Source: JBBDYH01 sp040901795
GTDB taxonomy: Bacteria; Planctomycetota; Planctomycetia; Pirellulales; JALHPA01
Assembly (NCBI GenBank): GCA_040901795.1
Contig: JBBDYH010000037.1
Span: forward strand, 109,385 to 173,384
Direction of reading: 5' to 3'
Length of the DNA: 64,000 nt
This document shows positions 51,035-60,799 of the stretch, one piece after another. Under the pieces are notes generated by a model. That model had not been told where the DNA came from and made no database searches. It saw only the letters and a list, made by a program, of their open reading frames with translations. Positions within the stretch are counted from its first letter, which is position 1. Every line of letters starts with the position of its first letter. The translations under genes were made by a program, and so were the position numbers.

Positions 51035-54000
51035 CTACTTTCCGACGGATTGGGCTTGTTGTTGCTTGCGTTGTTCGAACTCTAGTAAACCCATCGCCGG
51101 TTCGCCGAGCGCTGACTGAATGTCTTTCAATAACTGGTCGTTTTTGGTCTTCCATTGGCCGCCGCCGAGTTGGGAATCGACAATCGCAAAGACCGACCAG
51201 ATCCCCTGTTTGGCGGTCTTCAGAAGCCGCGCCTTCTCGCTCGGATTCGTCACTGATTTCGCCAAGGCAAAGGTGCAATAGACGCTGTTGTAGCGGGCTT
51301 CCTGATAGCGCTGGCGGTACTGCTCGGCTCGCTCGGCGCTGGTCGGGTCGTCGGCGTCGCGCCGCAGCCGCTCGTGTTGAGTGCGGATCTTTTGCGCCAG
51401 CGAATTCCAGCCCCAGATGCTGCGGGTGTCGTCCTGTTCGCCACCAAGAATTGCTTGCCGGAAGTACTTACTGAATTTGCCGGGGTCGCTCTCGGCAAGC
51501 TCCTGGTACGTATAAGCGGCGTCGAATTGGACATCGAGTACGTTGGGTTTTTCCTTAAGAATGCTCGCCAGCAACGTCAAGGCTTTGGTGTAATCGCCCG
51601 CCCCCCGATAGGCCTTGGCCAGACGCAATTGCACCAGCGGCAGATACTTGTCGGGCATGAAGTCCGCGTTGGCCCGATCGCGCTTGAGGATCTCCTCAAA
51701 CGCCGTCACCGCCTGGCGGTAGTAATCCCTGCTTGGCTTCCGATTGTCCGCCGATTCCGCGGCAGCCTGATCGAGCCCAGCGCCAAGTTCGGAATACGTG
51801 TCGGCGACCCAGAAGAGGGAACTGAACGTATTGCCGCTGTCCCGCCCGGCGAGCCGCTCGAGGAACGTCTCGAAGGCGGTCGACAGCGCCGCCACTTCGC
51901 TCACATCGCCCAGCGCGAGCAGACGTTTGATTTCATCTTGCAGGTCGCGGCCCATCGCGATGTATACCGTCGTGAGCATCTCGCGCCCCTTAGCGTCGTT
52001 GCCCGTGATCTTCTCCAGGGCGTCCATCGTCGATAGCGCCTTGTCAAGTTGTTGCGGCTTAACGGCGATGTAGGCCCGCAGCGCGAGCCGATACGCATCA
52101 AACATCAACCCCTCAATCTCGGCCGCCTCGTGTTTGTCGTTCACCAGCGTCAAGAGGCCGAGCTTTTCATCTTCCAGCCAGGGTATCGCTTTCTCGGGCT
52201 GCGAAGTGGTCACGTACGATTGCACGAGCGCCCACAGACCCAAGACGGCGCCGCGATCGATTTCCTCGCTGGCGCCGGCGGCCTTGAGGCCCGACTCCAG
52301 CAATGCTTGCGCCTGACTGGCCGATTGGGCAAGCGCTTGTTGGTTGGCGGCCTTCGCGTCCGGTTGCCCATAACCTGAGCGCGCGATGGCGGCGCCCTGC
52401 GACTTCGTGGAACTGTTCTGCAAATCACCGTTTTGCTCGGCATGCTGCTGCGCCTCGTCGAGAGCCTTTTTCGCGCGGACGTAATGCGCCCAGATGGCGC
52501 GACCGAGCCGCAGCTCGACGTCCGCTCGACGTGCGGAGCCCGGTTTCAGTTTTTCGACGAATGACCGAGCCGCGTCAAAGTCTTGCCGCTCGACCGCGAC
52601 GGCGGCCAGCACCGCGACTGCGTCGGCGGCCTCCTCTGCAGCGGGCCATTTGGCGACCGCGTATTCCGCGAGTTGCGACAGCTTGTCGGACCAGCCGGCC
52701 ACGGCCGCATCGACCGCCGTGCGAATTTCGTCAGCTCTCAAGCCCGCTTTTTCGGCGGCTTGTTGTGATTCTTCGACAACGTCCTGGCGAATCTTCTGGT
52801 ACGACGCCATGGCGATGGCCATCGCCTGCCGTGCGTGGGCATGGTCGGGAAACCGCCGCGCAAGAAAGTCGCCCAGCACCGCGGCATCGAAATAATTGCT
52901 CGAAACCTTATTCTCTGCGGACTCCGCCTGAGCGTACTCCCAATGCAGAAAGCAGACGTAGAACCGCGCGGTGTTGAGTTGCGTCAGATCGCTTTTCTCG
53001 TCGGCCAGCGATACGGTCCGCCGGACGAGGCGATAGGCCGATTCGCGGGTGTCGATCAACTGCTGACCCAGACGCGCGCGCTCCGCTTGATTGACGTCGG
53101 CCGTCTGCCGCGCCGTATCGTAGGCCAGCTTGACCGCTGTATAGTCTTGAATTGCCGTCGTCGCTTTGTCCAGGGCCTCCGCGAATGTCTTCACGTCCCC
53201 AATCTCGGCGTCAACCGGCCGGCCGAGTTTACCCAGCAACAGCCGTGTATCGTCTTGGACTTCGCTACGATACTTGACGACCTGGCCGGCCAACTTGCGG
53301 GCTTCGGTTTCGAGTTTCGTCCGCTGCGCATCACCGGACCGCAGGGTTTGGGCCTGTTGTTGATACGCCAGAGCCAGCAGATACTGCATTTCCAGCCAAT
53401 CCGGCCGCTTGCTTTCCGAGGAACTGGGGTTGGCAACGTAGGTCTCGGCTTTCTCAAGGGCGGTCTTAAAATCCCCCTTCTTGTGCCAGGCTTTGAGAGC
53501 CACCAGGTGCGCAGGAGTGAAGACGGTATCTCGCAACGACTCGTCCTTTAGCTGCAGCGAGAGCACATTGGCGAGTCGCGACAAGGCCTCGTCTGGTTCG
53601 CCGAGCTCAAGATAATTGGCCGCCTCGTGCACCCGCGCGGCGTACGCTGCAACGAAACCATCGTTCTCATATTTCTTATACAATTCCGCGTAGCGGTTGA
53701 TGCCTTGCTGGAGCGCCTGCGTGGCTTGGGGCGCGCCGGCGTCGTAGGTCTTAGCCACGTCGCTGAGCGCTTGTGCGATTCTCAGCCGCGCCCCGAGGAT
53801 CGGGCCACCCAGCTCGTTGCGCTTTTCGCGGTCGGCAGTCGGCGATTGCTTTTCAAACGCGGCCAAGTGATGTTTTTCGACCGCTTCATACGTTTTGGTT
53901 GCTTCAACCAACAACGCCCGCGCTGTTCGGAGAATCTGCTCGCGGTCACGGCTGCGATCGGCGCGGGCCACCAGCGCCCGACCACGCTCCAGCAACGTGT

Positions 54001-54361
54001 CAGCCAGCTTCGCTTGAGCGTCGCCTACGAGCGGATCGGCGGCATTCGACGCCACAAACTCCTTGAGCTTCCCGATTCCCTGCTCGGCAAGTTGATCGCG
54101 AACCGCCGGGTCGCCGGCCGCTCGCGCGGAATCCAGCAAAACCGAGCCCAGCTCATACGGATACCGTCGTTTGAAGTCATCATCGACGTGCGACGAACTG
54201 ACAACGCGGGCCAGATACTCCACCGCCATGTCGTGATAGCCATTGCGGCGCAGCGCCGCCAAAAACTTCTCCACCGGTTCGGCGGCCGAAATCGCCGCGG
54301 GCAGGGCCCAACACGCCGCGACCGCGACAAGACATGAAACGATCCTGTGGAAGACGATCAT
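51035..54361 (-). CDS. Large secreted TPR-repeat protein
   Basis: A 1108-residue protein with a signal peptide (MIVFHRIVSCLVAVAACWAL, cleavage probably after ISAAE). The remainder is almost wholly helical, with TPR-like pairs spread along it: FLAALRRNGYHDMAVEYLAR at residue 33, ALRAYIAVKPQQLDKALSTM, LRLAKAYRGAGDYTKALTLL and the C-terminal LEFEQRKQQQAQSVGK. No enzyme motif is seen. Proteins like this often accompany ExbB/ExbD genes in planctomycetes as periplasmic scaffolds; here that cluster lies about 13 kb away. It is first in the pair with the 342-residue TPR gene. Confidence 0.8.
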   Translation of the reverse strand: MIVFHRIVSCLVAVAACWALPAAISAAEPVEKFLAALRRNGYHDMAVEYLARVVSSSHVDDDFKRRYPYELGSVLLDSARAAGDPAVRDQLAEQGIGKLKEFVASNAADPLVGDAQAKLADTLLERGRALVARADRSRDREQILRTARALLVEATKTYEAVEKHHLAAFEKQSPTADREKRNELGGPILGARLRIAQALSDVAKTYDAGAPQATQALQQGINRYAELYKKYENDGFVAAYAARVHEAANYLELGEPDEALSRLANVLSLQLKDESLRDTVFTPAHLVALKAWHKKGDFKTALEKAETYVANPSSSESKRPDWLEMQYLLALAYQQQAQTLRSGDAQRTKLETEARKLAGQVVKYRSEVQDDTRLLLGKLGRPVDAEIGDVKTFAEALDKATTAIQDYTAVKLAYDTARQTADVNQAERARLGQQLIDTRESAYRLVRRTVSLADEKSDLTQLNTARFYVCFLHWEYAQAESAENKVSSNYFDAAVLGDFLARRFPDHAHARQAMAIAMASYQKIRQDVVEESQQAAEKAGLRADEIRTAVDAAVAGWSDKLSQLAEYAVAKWPAAEEAADAVAVLAAVAVERQDFDAARSFVEKLKPGSARRADVELRLGRAIWAHYVRAKKALDEAQQHAEQNGDLQNSSTKSQGAAIARSGYGQPDAKAANQQALAQSASQAQALLESGLKAAGASEEIDRGAVLGLWALVQSYVTTSQPEKAIPWLEDEKLGLLTLVNDKHEAAEIEGLMFDAYRLALRAYIAVKPQQLDKALSTMDALEKITGNDAKGREMLTTVYIAMGRDLQDEIKRLLALGDVSEVAALSTAFETFLERLAGRDSGNTFSSLFWVADTYSELGAGLDQAAAESADNRKPSRDYYRQAVTAFEEILKRDRANADFMPDKYLPLVQLRLAKAYRGAGDYTKALTLLASILKEKPNVLDVQFDAAYTYQELAESDPGKFSKYFRQAILGGEQDDTRSIWGWNSLAQKIRTQHERLRRDADDPTSAERAEQYRQRYQEARYNSVYCTFALAKSVTNPSEKARLLKTAKQGIWSVFAIVDSQLGGGQWKTKNDQLLKDIQSALGEPAMGLLEFEQRKQQQAQSVGK

Positions 54362-54529
54362 GCTGTTCCAGAGCCGCCCGCTAAAGGATTAAGCCTCAAA
54401 GCACCATTATAAGCTCAATTCGGGGCGATCGATCAACCGCCCTTTTGCTGGAGTTCGGGCAACGGTTGGAGTTCAGGCTTTAGCCTGCTTGAGGACAAGC
54501 TAAAGCTTGAACTCCAACAACTCGAACTG

Positions 54530-56686
54530 CTATTGCGACACGACCCCAGATCGCTGCGCCTGTTCGATGAGCGTCATCAGCTTCGCAAAGGACGGTCGCT
54601 CGCGGAGCCGCGGATTGAGCTGAACACTCAGTTCCGCCACGTCCGAGAGCGAATGCGAATGGGCCGGAGCGAAGAAGGAGTTACGCAGAATCTCGGCCGT
54701 TTGCGCGGCCAACGCGCCCGTTTGCAGCGACAAAGGCGCCTGATGGAACGACGGTGCAAGCTGCAGGCGGCTCACTGTCTGGCGGCGCGACTGCTCGGCG
54801 CCGGTTTTCGGATCGCGCCAGGTAACTTCGACCGTGGCGATGGTTTCGCCGCCATCGGGCTTGAGAATCACCTCGAACAGGCCGGTCGCCGCTTCACCGG
54901 CGCGAAGATCTGCTTCCACAGTCGTGTTGACCAGCGCCGCGAACGACGTGGCTTCATGCCCTAGCAGACGATACATCGCGACGGCGTCGGGCTTGAAGGT
55001 AACCTTCATGGTCGCATTGGCGGCGACAACCTGCGATTGGCCATCGGCAATCTCCAGCAAACGCCAACGGATCCAATCGGCTGTGCTCGTCTGCGAGACC
55101 GCGCCGCTACTGCCTGCCTTGCCGTTCGCCGCTGCAGCAATCCGATTGAGCTCGGAGTCGATTGTCCCGTCCTCGCGGAGGTCGAGCACCTCGAAGCGAT
55201 GCCCTTGGTTGACTACTGCCTGCACGACACTTTCGATCCGCAGATTCACCGGCTCGTTGAGCTGCACCTGCCCATCGGTCAACAGCACGACCCGCCCAGC
55301 GGCCTGAGCAGCCCCGCGGACGGCTGCTTCGTTGGCCATCTCGACGGCATCCACGACGTTCACGGCTCGGGCCGATGGCTGATCCGGCAGCGCCTCGAGC
55401 GCTCGCAGCGCCTCGGCGGGGGATTGCCGCTCGGCGACGATCTCGGCCTTGTCACCCATCAAGACAATCGAAACGCGGTCGGCCGGCGTCATTCGCTCGA
55501 TGAGCTTGCGTAAGCCGAGTCGCGCCGTCTCCCAGCGGTTTTCCCAGCGCATGCTTGCCGACGTATCGAGGATTGCCACGACATGCCATGCCCCCTTGAC
55601 GCCGCGAGAGAGCGCTTTGCCTTGGGCCGCCACTTGCAGCAGGCTCGAACCCGAAGTACCGAACGGCGACGGACCAATGGCCGTACGGATGCCAAGGGCG
55701 CTCCCCTCGGGCAAGGGGAAACCATAGTCCATCGCGGCCAGGAACTCCTCGGTGCGGATCCGATGCGGCGGTGGAAGCCTCTGCTCCGCCACCAGCGCCA
55801 CCGTAGCATCGAAGCTTGCCGAGCTCGTCACCAGCGGGACCGGGCATGTCTCAAGCGCTGGATTGGCAGCCGGCGACGCAAAGGGATGGACGCCATGCGT
55901 GAGCTGAAACCTCAAGTCGTAACCGCGGACACGCGGGGGCGTCACTCCGCGCCACATCGGCGTCGGCATGCTCTCGAGCGGCGGCAGGCGGTCGGGGGCC
56001 ACACCAGCGGCCAGCACATCCGGCAGGAGCGGATCGCGACCCAGGTCGTTCGTCAAACGTTGCGAATCGTCCGATCGACTCTCCGCCACCTCGGAAGTCG
56101 CCGGGGCGGGCCCCTCAATATCGCGCGGCTGAGTAACGGAACCATCGCGGACGGCCTCTGACGGTGGCGCACTTTGAACCAGCTTTGACCCGTTGTCGGT
56201 GATTGGGGCCGGTGGAGTTGTGGGTCGATCGCGCTGTGGCTGTTTTGCATTGGTCGCCGGCTGGCCGGCCAACGGGCGTTTGTCGACGAGCTGCTGCCGA
56301 GGCCGATTAAACAAGGCCGGAGAAATCGCCGCCAGATAGCCAACGCCCATTGCCAACAGCAGCGACGCCGCAATGGCAAACCGGCGCACTACGACTTTGG
56401 TGCGCTTACTTCGACGTACGGCGGACGGAATCCGCCGGAGGCGCTCGGCCAGTGAAACAGGCAAGACGACGTGCCGCAGCTCGTCGTCAACATCGAGCTC
56501 GTCCCGCGAGCCGATCGAACGCAGTCGATCGAGCAGCGCCGGCGGCGGTGCTACATCGCGCAGCGCGCGGTCCAACTCCGCGTCATCCAGCGCAGCAATC
56601 GCGTGCAGCTTCGGCAGCAGATCTGCGGGCAGTGCGACGTTTCTTAGCTCGTCGTCGATCCAGGCATCGCCAGGCTGAGGGGACAT
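54530..56686 (-). CDS. VWA-domain membrane protein with three N-terminal repeats
   Basis: A 718-residue protein (MSPQPGDAWIDDELRNVALP). The cytoplasmic N-terminus has three copies of a ~19-residue motif: DELRNVALPADLLPKLHAI (12-30), RALRDVAPPPALLDRLRSI (40-58) and DELRHVVLPVSLAERLRRI (68-86). One membrane helix spans about 104-121. After a Pro-rich linker comes a von Willebrand A domain with the MIDAS motif DTSASM (WHVVAILDTSASMRWENR) and VVLLTDGQVQLN, followed by a beta-rich C-terminus. The cytoplasmic motif repeats beside an ECF sigma gene suggest an anti-sigma-like sensor, by context only. Confidence 0.82.
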   Translation of the reverse strand: MSPQPGDAWIDDELRNVALPADLLPKLHAIAALDDAELDRALRDVAPPPALLDRLRSIGSRDELDVDDELRHVVLPVSLAERLRRIPSAVRRSKRTKVVVRRFAIAASLLLAMGVGYLAAISPALFNRPRQQLVDKRPLAGQPATNAKQPQRDRPTTPPAPITDNGSKLVQSAPPSEAVRDGSVTQPRDIEGPAPATSEVAESRSDDSQRLTNDLGRDPLLPDVLAAGVAPDRLPPLESMPTPMWRGVTPPRVRGYDLRFQLTHGVHPFASPAANPALETCPVPLVTSSASFDATVALVAEQRLPPPHRIRTEEFLAAMDYGFPLPEGSALGIRTAIGPSPFGTSGSSLLQVAAQGKALSRGVKGAWHVVAILDTSASMRWENRWETARLGLRKLIERMTPADRVSIVLMGDKAEIVAERQSPAEALRALEALPDQPSARAVNVVDAVEMANEAAVRGAAQAAGRVVLLTDGQVQLNEPVNLRIESVVQAVVNQGHRFEVLDLREDGTIDSELNRIAAAANGKAGSSGAVSQTSTADWIRWRLLEIADGQSQVVAANATMKVTFKPDAVAMYRLLGHEATSFAALVNTTVEADLRAGEAATGLFEVILKPDGGETIATVEVTWRDPKTGAEQSRRQTVSRLQLAPSFHQAPLSLQTGALAAQTAEILRNSFFAPAHSHSLSDVAELSVQLNPRLRERPSFAKLMTLIEQAQRSGVVSQ

Positions 56687-56692
56687 GGGAAG

Positions 56693-56713
56693 GGCTCAGA
56701 GTTCAGCGTTCAT
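56693..56713. repeat. Heptamer tandem repeat upstream of the VWA gene
   Basis: Three units, GGGCTCA, GAGTTCA and GCGTTCA, on the + strand immediately upstream of the VWA gene start (56686). This is the third occurrence of the TGAAC heptamer type in the window. Confidence 0.6.
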
Positions 56714-56809
56714 TCGGTCGATAGTTTGTCGGTTTCGCGGTCCCTCGCGACAACAACGACACGACTCGTTTGCCGCTCTGCGACCGCCCTCTGGCCCTTG
56801 TTCCTTGGA

Positions 56810-57331
56810 TCAACGTCGCCACTCTTCCGGTTTCACCGCCGGACCTGCCAACAGCACTTCTCGCAGACGAGCACGAGCCCGGCTCACACGCGAAAGGACT
56901 GTTCCCAGCGGAATATGGAGCAAATCGGCAGCCTCTTGATGGGTTAATTCCGCCACGACGACCAGCAGAAGCGTTTCCTTCAGCTCGGTCGGGAGCCGTC
57001 CCAAGGCATGCTGCATTTCATCGGAATAATCGTTTGCCAGCGGATCGTCGGCGTTCACGCCAACTTCGAAGGTATTTTCGGCCGCAACCACACTCAGTGT
57101 TGAACTGCGACGCCAATAATCCACGATCCGACGCCGCAGAATCGCCACCAGCCACGCCCGCTCACCTCGTCCCGCCTCGAACGACCGGCGGCTTTTCCAT
57201 GCCGAACGGAAGGCGTCCTGGACCACGTCCTCGGCCTCGTGCCGATCGCCCACCAGGCGGTAGGCAATGCGATACATAGCCGGACCGTGGTCGGCCACCC
57301 AGCGTTGAAAATCCGCCTGCGACAGTGCCAA
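56810..57331 (-). CDS. ECF-subfamily RNA polymerase sigma factor
   Basis: A 173-residue protein. The start is placed at TTG 57331 because GAGGAG lies 6 nt upstream; a further TTG at 57394 would add 21 residues. Region 2 contains YRLVGDRHEAEDVVQDAFRS, then ERAWLVAILRRRIVDYWRR. Region 4 contains LGRLPTELKETLLLVVVAEL and the HTH THQEAADLLHIPLGTVLSRV. There is no region 3, as expected for ECF factors. It is followed by the VWA membrane protein gene on the same strand, suggesting a signalling pair. Confidence 0.9.
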   Translation of the reverse strand: MALSQADFQRWVADHGPAMYRIAYRLVGDRHEAEDVVQDAFRSAWKSRRSFEAGRGERAWLVAILRRRIVDYWRRSSTLSVVAAENTFEVGVNADDPLANDYSDEMQHALGRLPTELKETLLLVVVAELTHQEAADLLHIPLGTVLSRVSRARARLREVLLAGPAVKPEEWRR

Positions 57332-57567
57332 CCGCCGCTCCTCGATGTTTGTCCGCCGCAGAGTCCTAGGCCCGCAGATCCACGGCGACAACAAGATTCG
57401 ATTCGCACGGGCCTGCTCTGATTATTCCCATTCGGACTTGCATATGCAAACCGCTGGGCCCCCTTCTAGACCCTCTGGCGCCGACCCGGTTGAATGTGCC
57501 TGTCACAACGTGTTACCGTTAACGCAGTTGAAGCCGATCAGAGGCGCCCCTGCCAGGAGAATGCTAG

Positions 57568-58998
57568 ATGTCTGATCAACGATTTGCCCGATTTGTATGC
57601 GTGACCGTCGCGGTTGTCGGGGTAATGGCCACCCTCGCCGTCGGTGCGGTGGCTGCGGCCGCCGAGAAGCCGAATGTGATTCTCATCCTCGCCGACGACC
57701 TTGGCTATGCCGAGCTCGGATGTTATGGCCAGAAAAAAATCCGCACGCCGAATATCGATCGGCTGGCCCAGCAGGGGATGCGGTTCACACAGTATTACTC
57801 GGGAAGCCCGGTCTGCGCGCCGTCGCGATGCGTGCTCATGACGGGCAAGCACAGCGGCCATGCGGTGATCCGCACGAATCGAGAGGTGAAGCCCGAGGGA
57901 CAAGAGCCGTTGCCAGCGGCGGAAGTGACGATCGCGGAGCTTTTTCAGCGCGCCGGCTACACCACCGGCGCGATCGGCAAGTGGGGCCTTGGTCCACCGC
58001 AGTCCGAAGGTGACCCGCTGCGCCAGGGCTTTGACTTCTTCTACGGGTATAACTGCCAGCGGCATGCGCACAACCATTATCCCACCTACTTGTATCGCAA
58101 CGCCGAACGAATCGAGCTGCCGACCGGCGATCCACCCGACCTGGGAAAGGAATATTCGCACGACCTGTTCGAGCGCGAGGCGCTGGGCTTTATCCGCGCC
58201 AACCGCGAGAAGCCGTTCTTCTTGTATCTGCCGTTCATCATTCCCCACGTAGCGCTACAAGTGCCGGAGGATTCGCTCGCCGAATATCGCGGCAAGTGGG
58301 ACGATCCACCCTATACGGGCGGCAAAGGCTACCGCCCGCACGCGCATCCCCGCGCGGCCTATGCGGCAATGGTGACCCGGCTGGATCGCACCGTCGGCCG
58401 GCTCGTCGAGCTGGTTGATGAGGTCGGTCTGGGCGAGGAGACGCTGATTGTTTTTACTAGCGACAACGGACCAACGCACGGCGGCGTCGGGGGCTCAGAC
58501 TCCGAGTTCTTCAACTCGGCGGGCTCGTTCCGCGGGTTGAAAGGCAGCGTCTACGAAGGCGGCATTCGCGTGCCGTTCATCGCTCGCTGGACGGGAAAGA
58601 TAAAGCCGGGCACAACGAGCGATCTGGCGTGCGTCGCCTATGACCTGATGCCTACTCTCTGCGAGGCGGCAACCCTTGAACCGTCGGAAAACATCGACGG
58701 GATTAGTTTTCTGCCGACGTTGTTGGGCCGCGGCGAGCAGAGGCGGCACGAGTTTTTGTACTGGGAGTTTCCCAGCTACGGCGGTCAGCAGGCGGTGCGC
58801 ATGGGCGACTGGAAGGGCGTGCGACAGGCGCTGGCCAAGGGAGCGATCAAAACTGAGCTGTACAACTTGTCGCGCGACGTCGGCGAGCGCCAGGACATGG
58901 CGGCCGAAGAGCCGGCGATCGTCAAGCAAATCGAGCAGATCATGGCCGAGAACCACGTGCGGTCCACATTGTTTCCATTTAAATCGCTGGATCAGTAA
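57568..58998 (+). CDS. Secreted sulfatase (arylsulfatase-type)
   Basis: A 476-residue sulfatase with CAGGAGA (57554-57560) 7 nt before ATG 57568. The signal peptide spans about residues 1-31. The metal-binding start PNVILILADDLGYAELGCYG has Asp43-Asp44. The formylglycine motif is CAPSR, with Cys83, and is followed by CVLMTGKHSGHAV. Metal ligands recur in VFTSDNGPTHGGVGG. It hydrolyses sulfate esters of polysaccharides after conversion of Cys83 to formylglycine, which needs a maturase not in this window. The second sulfatase follows after 3 bp, an operon. Confidence 0.93.
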   Translation: MSDQRFARFVCVTVAVVGVMATLAVGAVAAAAEKPNVILILADDLGYAELGCYGQKKIRTPNIDRLAQQGMRFTQYYSGSPVCAPSRCVLMTGKHSGHAVIRTNREVKPEGQEPLPAAEVTIAELFQRAGYTTGAIGKWGLGPPQSEGDPLRQGFDFFYGYNCQRHAHNHYPTYLYRNAERIELPTGDPPDLGKEYSHDLFEREALGFIRANREKPFFLYLPFIIPHVALQVPEDSLAEYRGKWDDPPYTGGKGYRPHAHPRAAYAAMVTRLDRTVGRLVELVDEVGLGEETLIVFTSDNGPTHGGVGGSDSEFFNSAGSFRGLKGSVYEGGIRVPFIARWTGKIKPGTTSDLACVAYDLMPTLCEAATLEPSENIDGISFLPTLLGRGEQRRHEFLYWEFPSYGGQQAVRMGDWKGVRQALAKGAIKTELYNLSRDVGERQDMAAEEPAIVKQIEQIMAENHVRSTLFPFKSLDQ

Positions 58999-59001
58999 TA
59001 C

Positions 59002-60633
59002 ATGAAACGATTGCTCCTCGGACTTTCCTTTTTGTGCCTTGCGGGCTTGCCGTCGCTCGTGGCAGCACAGCCGAAGCCGCCGAACATCTTGTTCGCGTTC
59101 GCCGACGACTGGGGACGCTACGCCAGCGCCTATGCCAGGCTCGACGGTCCCGGTAGCATCAACGATGTGATCCGCACGCCGAACTTCGATCGCATTGCGC
59201 GGGAGGGCGTGCTCTTTCGACGAGCGTTTGTTTCGGCGCCGTCCTGCACGCCGTGCCGCAGCGCGTTATTGTCGGGGCAGCATTTTTGGCGCACGGGCCG
59301 GGGCGCCATCCTGCGCGGCGCGGTTTGGGACGGGTCAAGAGTCTCGTATCCGCTGCTGCTTCGCGACGCCGGCTATCACATCGGCGAGACGTACAAGGTC
59401 TGGAGTCCTGGGACACCGGTCGATGCTCCGTTCGGCGCCGGCAAGCACGCCTACGAAAACGGTGGACGCCGCTTCAACCAGTTTTCACAGAACGTGACCA
59501 GGACGGTCGCGGATCGCCAGGATGTGACATCGGCCAGACGGGAGCTGTACGACGAAGTGTTGGCGAACTTCAATGCCTTTCTGCAGGACCGCCAGCGTAA
59601 TCAGCCGTTCTGCTATTGGTTCGGTCCGACGAACGTACACCGATCGTGGGTCAAAGGCTCCGGCAAAGCGTTGTGGGGCATTAACCCCGACGCCCTTCAA
59701 GGAAAGATGCCGCCGTTTCTGGCCGATGTCCCTGAGGTTCGCGAGGACTTGGCCGACTACTTCGGCGAAGTGCAGGCGTTCGACGCCGCGCTCGGAGTAC
59801 TCCTCAAGCGGCTCGAAGAAGTTGGCGAGCTGGACAATACGCTGATCGTGGTCAGCGGCGATCACGGCGCGCCGGGCTTTCCGCACGGCAAGTGCAACCT
59901 CTACGACTTCGGCTCGAGCGTGTCGCTGGCCATGCGCTGGGGCGGCGCGAACGGGGCACGAGTCGTCGATGATCTCGTCAGCTTGACCGATCTGGCGCCG
60001 ACGTTCTTGGAGCTCGGCAAAGTCGCTGTGCCCACGGCGATGACCGGACGCAGCCTGGTCGAATTGTTGACCTCGGAGAAATCGGGGCAGATCGATCCGC
60101 GACGGACCGCAGTCTTCATCGGCCGCGAGCGTCATGTGGAAAACGCCCGCGCGGGATTCGAACCGTATCCCCAGCGCGCCATCCGGACGCACGATTTTCT
60201 TTACATCATCAATTTCAAGCCCGAACGTTGGCCACTCGGCGATCCTTATCGGCTCAACGGCGACAACCCGCCAACCGCCAAGGAACTGAGCAACCAGACG
60301 CGCGTCACGCTCGCCGACGAAGACGCGGGTCCGGCCAAGGCGTGGTTGGTCGGCCGGCGCAACGATCCAAAATGGAAGCCGCTGTTTGAGCTTGCGTACG
60401 GCAAGCGACCCCGCGAGGAGTTATATAATCTGAAATCCGATCCGCATCAGGTGGTCAACGTCGCCGCCGATCCGAAATATGCGAAAGTGCGCGCCGAACT
60501 GGAGCAGCGGTTGCTGGGCGAGCTGCGGCGGACCGGCGATCCCCGCCTGGTCGACAACGGCAAGTTTTTCGAAACCCCGCCGCTAGCCGGCCCAGTGGCC
60601 GAAGAAGAACCTCGCCCACGAAAAAAGAACTAG
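59002..60633 (+). CDS. Secreted sulfatase with CTPCR formylglycine motif
   Basis: A 543-residue sulfatase starting at ATG 59002, 3 bp after the first sulfatase. The signal peptide (MKRLLLGLSFLCLAGLPSLV) precedes PPNILFAFADDWGRYASAYA. The active-site motif is CTPCR (Cys82, with Cys85 where Ser or Ala is usual), which still fits the CxPxR consensus. The second metal site is VVSGDHGAPGFPHGKCNLYD. It resembles heparan N-sulfatase-like enzymes. It ends KFFETPPLAGP with a Lys/Arg tail. The gene order suggests joint use on one sulfated glycan. Confidence 0.92.
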   Translation: MKRLLLGLSFLCLAGLPSLVAAQPKPPNILFAFADDWGRYASAYARLDGPGSINDVIRTPNFDRIAREGVLFRRAFVSAPSCTPCRSALLSGQHFWRTGRGAILRGAVWDGSRVSYPLLLRDAGYHIGETYKVWSPGTPVDAPFGAGKHAYENGGRRFNQFSQNVTRTVADRQDVTSARRELYDEVLANFNAFLQDRQRNQPFCYWFGPTNVHRSWVKGSGKALWGINPDALQGKMPPFLADVPEVREDLADYFGEVQAFDAALGVLLKRLEEVGELDNTLIVVSGDHGAPGFPHGKCNLYDFGSSVSLAMRWGGANGARVVDDLVSLTDLAPTFLELGKVAVPTAMTGRSLVELLTSEKSGQIDPRRTAVFIGRERHVENARAGFEPYPQRAIRTHDFLYIINFKPERWPLGDPYRLNGDNPPTAKELSNQTRVTLADEDAGPAKAWLVGRRNDPKWKPLFELAYGKRPREELYNLKSDPHQVVNVAADPKYAKVRAELEQRLLGELRRTGDPRLVDNGKFFETPPLAGPVAEEEPRPRKKN

Positions 60634-60799
60634 CGCCAGTCTTTTGGGAGTGCGGCGACTCGTCGTCGCTTTCTTTTTCAAACCACGGCGGCGATTTAAT
60701 CGTCCTTCAATCCACCCGAACGCTCCAAACCTTCCGGGCGTCGATTGTCCCAGCCCCGATAGGGTGACATCCGGCGTCAAAAACCGCAGGGTCCTACTG

